From Lachnospiraceae bacterium A2 (GTDB lineage Bacteria > Bacillota > Clostridia > Lachnospirales > Lachnospiraceae), in assembly GCA_000403315.2 (NCBI GenBank), contig KE159636.1, positions 2,206,041-2,270,040 on the forward strand: DNA of 64,000 bases. The letters are read 5' to 3'. Positions 62,595 to 64,000 of this stretch are shown in pieces. The notes below the pieces were generated by a model, which was given only the letters and a program-made list of their open reading frames with translations, had not been told where the DNA came from and made no database searches. The position numbers and the translations under genes were made by a program. Numbering within the stretch: position 1 is the stretch's first letter; every line of letters starts with the position of its first letter.

Positions 62595-64000
62595 ATGCAG
62601 GAAAGAGTGAAAGAGGTTCCAAAGAGAATCCTTGAATGGTGGAATAAGTTTTCTGCCAAGCAGAAGACTTTGATTGCGGGTATCGCAATTGCAGTTATCA
62701 TAGGGTTGGCGTTTGTGGTGAAGGTACTGACAACGCCTACGATGATAACAATACAGAACTGTAAGGATACCAAAGAAGCAGCCCAGGTGAAGGAGCTGTT
62801 AGAAGGGGAAGATATTTACTTTGAGGTTTCCGATGACGGCCTGAATTTTCAGGTGAAGACAGAGGACCGGGCAAATGCATCTATTTTGCTGGGGCAGAAT
62901 GGGATCCCGGCTGCTTCTTACGATTTGGAGAATGTGTTTGAGGGGGGCTTCAGCCAGACAGAAGCAGATAAGGATAAACGCTACCAGCTTTATATGGAAA
63001 AACAGCTTGAGGAGGATTTGCAGCAGCTTGATGTTGTCAATTCAGCTACTGTGAACTTAAGCGTGCCGACAGACGATGGGACTGTGCTGGCGCTGCAGGA
63101 AGATTCCTATGCAGCCGTCCGGCTGTCTTTGTCCGGGGAGATGGACGAAGAAGTAGCGGCAGGGCTTGCTAAGTGGATTGCCACTGCAATCGGGAATAAG
63201 GGGACAGACGACATTACGATTATAGACGCCACTGGGAACATGCTCTTTTCCGGCGGGGATTCCGCCACTGCAATCGGGACTGCCAATACCCAGCTTGCTT
63301 ATAAGGCAAAGGCGGAAAATGCAGTAAAGAGCCAGGTAAAGGACGTTATGATGGGAACGAACATATTCAATAATGTTTCCGTTGGCCTGAGCCTGAAAGT
63401 AAGTTTCCGGGACACCAAGGACACAATACATAGGCAGTATACAGAGGATGGTTCAGAGCATGGGCCGGTTACCAGCCGGAGGGTTTACGAACAGGAAACG
63501 ACTGGCGGCACAGGGGGCGTCCCCGGGACAGACCCCAACAATGATGATACAGGGTATGTGCTGGACGACGGGGCAAACTCTAATTCGACCATTGCGGAAA
63601 CCAACGAGCAGTATGCTACCAGTGAGCAGATTACAGAAACAACCGGTGGTTCAGGGGAGATTGACTACGAGAACTCCTCTATTACAGTAGTAGCCAGCCA
63701 GTACCGGAATTACAATGAGGACGCCTTACGGGCCAGCGGCCAGCTGGACGATATGACCTTCGATGAGTTTGTGGCTGAAAACCGGGAGAGGACCCGGATG
63801 GAACTGGACGAAGATTATGTGCAGATGGTAGCAAGGGCTACTGGGTTCCCGGAAGAAAATGTCATGGTTGTGGGATATGAAGTGCCATTCTTTGAATATT
63901 CCGACAGCAGCGGGCGTGGCGTGATGGATTACCTGCCGGTAGCAATTGCCCTGGCGATTATGGCAATGTTGGGGTATGTGGTATTCCGCAGCACCAGAAG
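62595..64000 (+). CDS. fliF: Flagellar MS-ring protein FliF (3' truncated by the window end)
   Basis: At least 468 residues; runs past the window. First membrane helix about residues 24-47, ring-building domains (QNCKDTKEAAQVKELLEGEDI; FEGGFSQTEADKDKRYQLYMEKQLEEDLQQL; VVNSATVNLSVP), a Gly/Asn/Asp/Thr-rich linker (about 290-350), and the second membrane helix just before the end (VAIALAIMAMLGYVVF). Start ATG 62595; RBS is modest (GGTGGA). Confidence 0.93.
   Translation, partial: MQERVKEVPKRILEWWNKFSAKQKTLIAGIAIAVIIGLAFVVKVLTTPTMITIQNCKDTKEAAQVKELLEGEDIYFEVSDDGLNFQVKTEDRANASILLGQNGIPAASYDLENVFEGGFSQTEADKDKRYQLYMEKQLEEDLQQLDVVNSATVNLSVPTDDGTVLALQEDSYAAVRLSLSGEMDEEVAAGLAKWIATAIGNKGTDDITIIDATGNMLFSGGDSATAIGTANTQLAYKAKAENAVKSQVKDVMMGTNIFNNVSVGLSLKVSFRDTKDTIHRQYTEDGSEHGPVTSRRVYEQETTGGTGGVPGTDPNNDDTGYVLDDGANSNSTIAETNEQYATSEQITETTGGSGEIDYENSSITVVASQYRNYNEDALRASGQLDDMTFDEFVAENRERTRMELDEDYVQMVARATGFPEENVMVVGYEVPFFEYSDSSGRGVMDYLPVAIALAIMAMLGYVVFRSTR

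Overview
The window looks like a chromosomal segment of a motile, probably spore-forming anaerobe of the Clostridia, most likely Lachnospiraceae. This rests on gene content and protein style: CodY next to a flagellar operon, a SigK-type sigma factor, a FabK/FabZ/FabF fatty-acid operon, CUT1 sugar transporters without their own ATPase, and a CIRCE-controlled Hsp20. No rRNA or tRNA gene was found.

Layout. 1-4.7 kb: the end of a beta-glucoside PTS permease, a 6-phospho-beta-glucosidase, HPr and Enzyme I. 4.8-15.1 kb: a sialic-acid / amino-sugar locus. A leftward operon (nagB, nagA, ROK kinase, RpiR regulator) diverges from a rightward operon (sugar-binding lipoprotein, two permeases, YhcH, NanA-type lyase, NanE, SGNH esterase). 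Together these give uptake of sialic acid, cleavage to ManNAc, phosphorylation, epimerisation, deacetylation and deamination to fructose-6-P. 15.3-18.3 kb: an AraC regulator divergent from an EIIBCA sugar PTS permease. 18.5-20.5 kb: an IS110-family element with long structured non-coding flanks. 20.5-22.5 kb: HAD phosphatase, a small DUF2164-like protein and Hsp20.

22.5-35 kb is the accessory region. It starts with a MITE-like hairpin and a complete IS4-type element (16-bp inverted repeats, 5-bp target duplication). An unusual cluster follows: a DUF6273-like lipoprotein, a 74-residue peptide with a short double-glycine leader, a lipoprotein joining a beta-propeller-like N-terminus to a solute-binding domain, a C39-peptidase ABC exporter, two CUT1 permeases, an RND/HlyD-type adaptor and a MacB-core membrane protein. 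The exporter gene is flanked by a perfect 26-bp direct repeat that copies the junction between the binding-protein gene and the permease gene, so it looks inserted into an older operon. This is the best candidate here for an undescribed system.

35-40.6 kb: a small conserved protein, GltX, a UvrD-type helicase, a hairpin-rich spacer, a DUF1292 protein and an HD-GYP protein. 40.7-50.2 kb: a complete fatty-acid operon (acpP, fabK, fabD, fabG, fabF, accB, fabZ, accC, a fused accD-accA, and a FabK-like flavoprotein) behind a promoter with a FabT-like operator. 50.3-54.2 kb: a GH13-like protein that has lost catalytic residues, TraX-like, DUF5662 and DUF4250 proteins, and a nested pair of palindromic repeats. 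54.5-64 kb: SigK-type sigma factor, YifB/ComM, DprA, TopA, CodY, then flgB-flgC-fliE-fliF, with fliF running off the window.

Start codons were chosen from ribosome-binding sites and often differ from the longest ORF. Functional calls rest on recognised motifs, not database searches.
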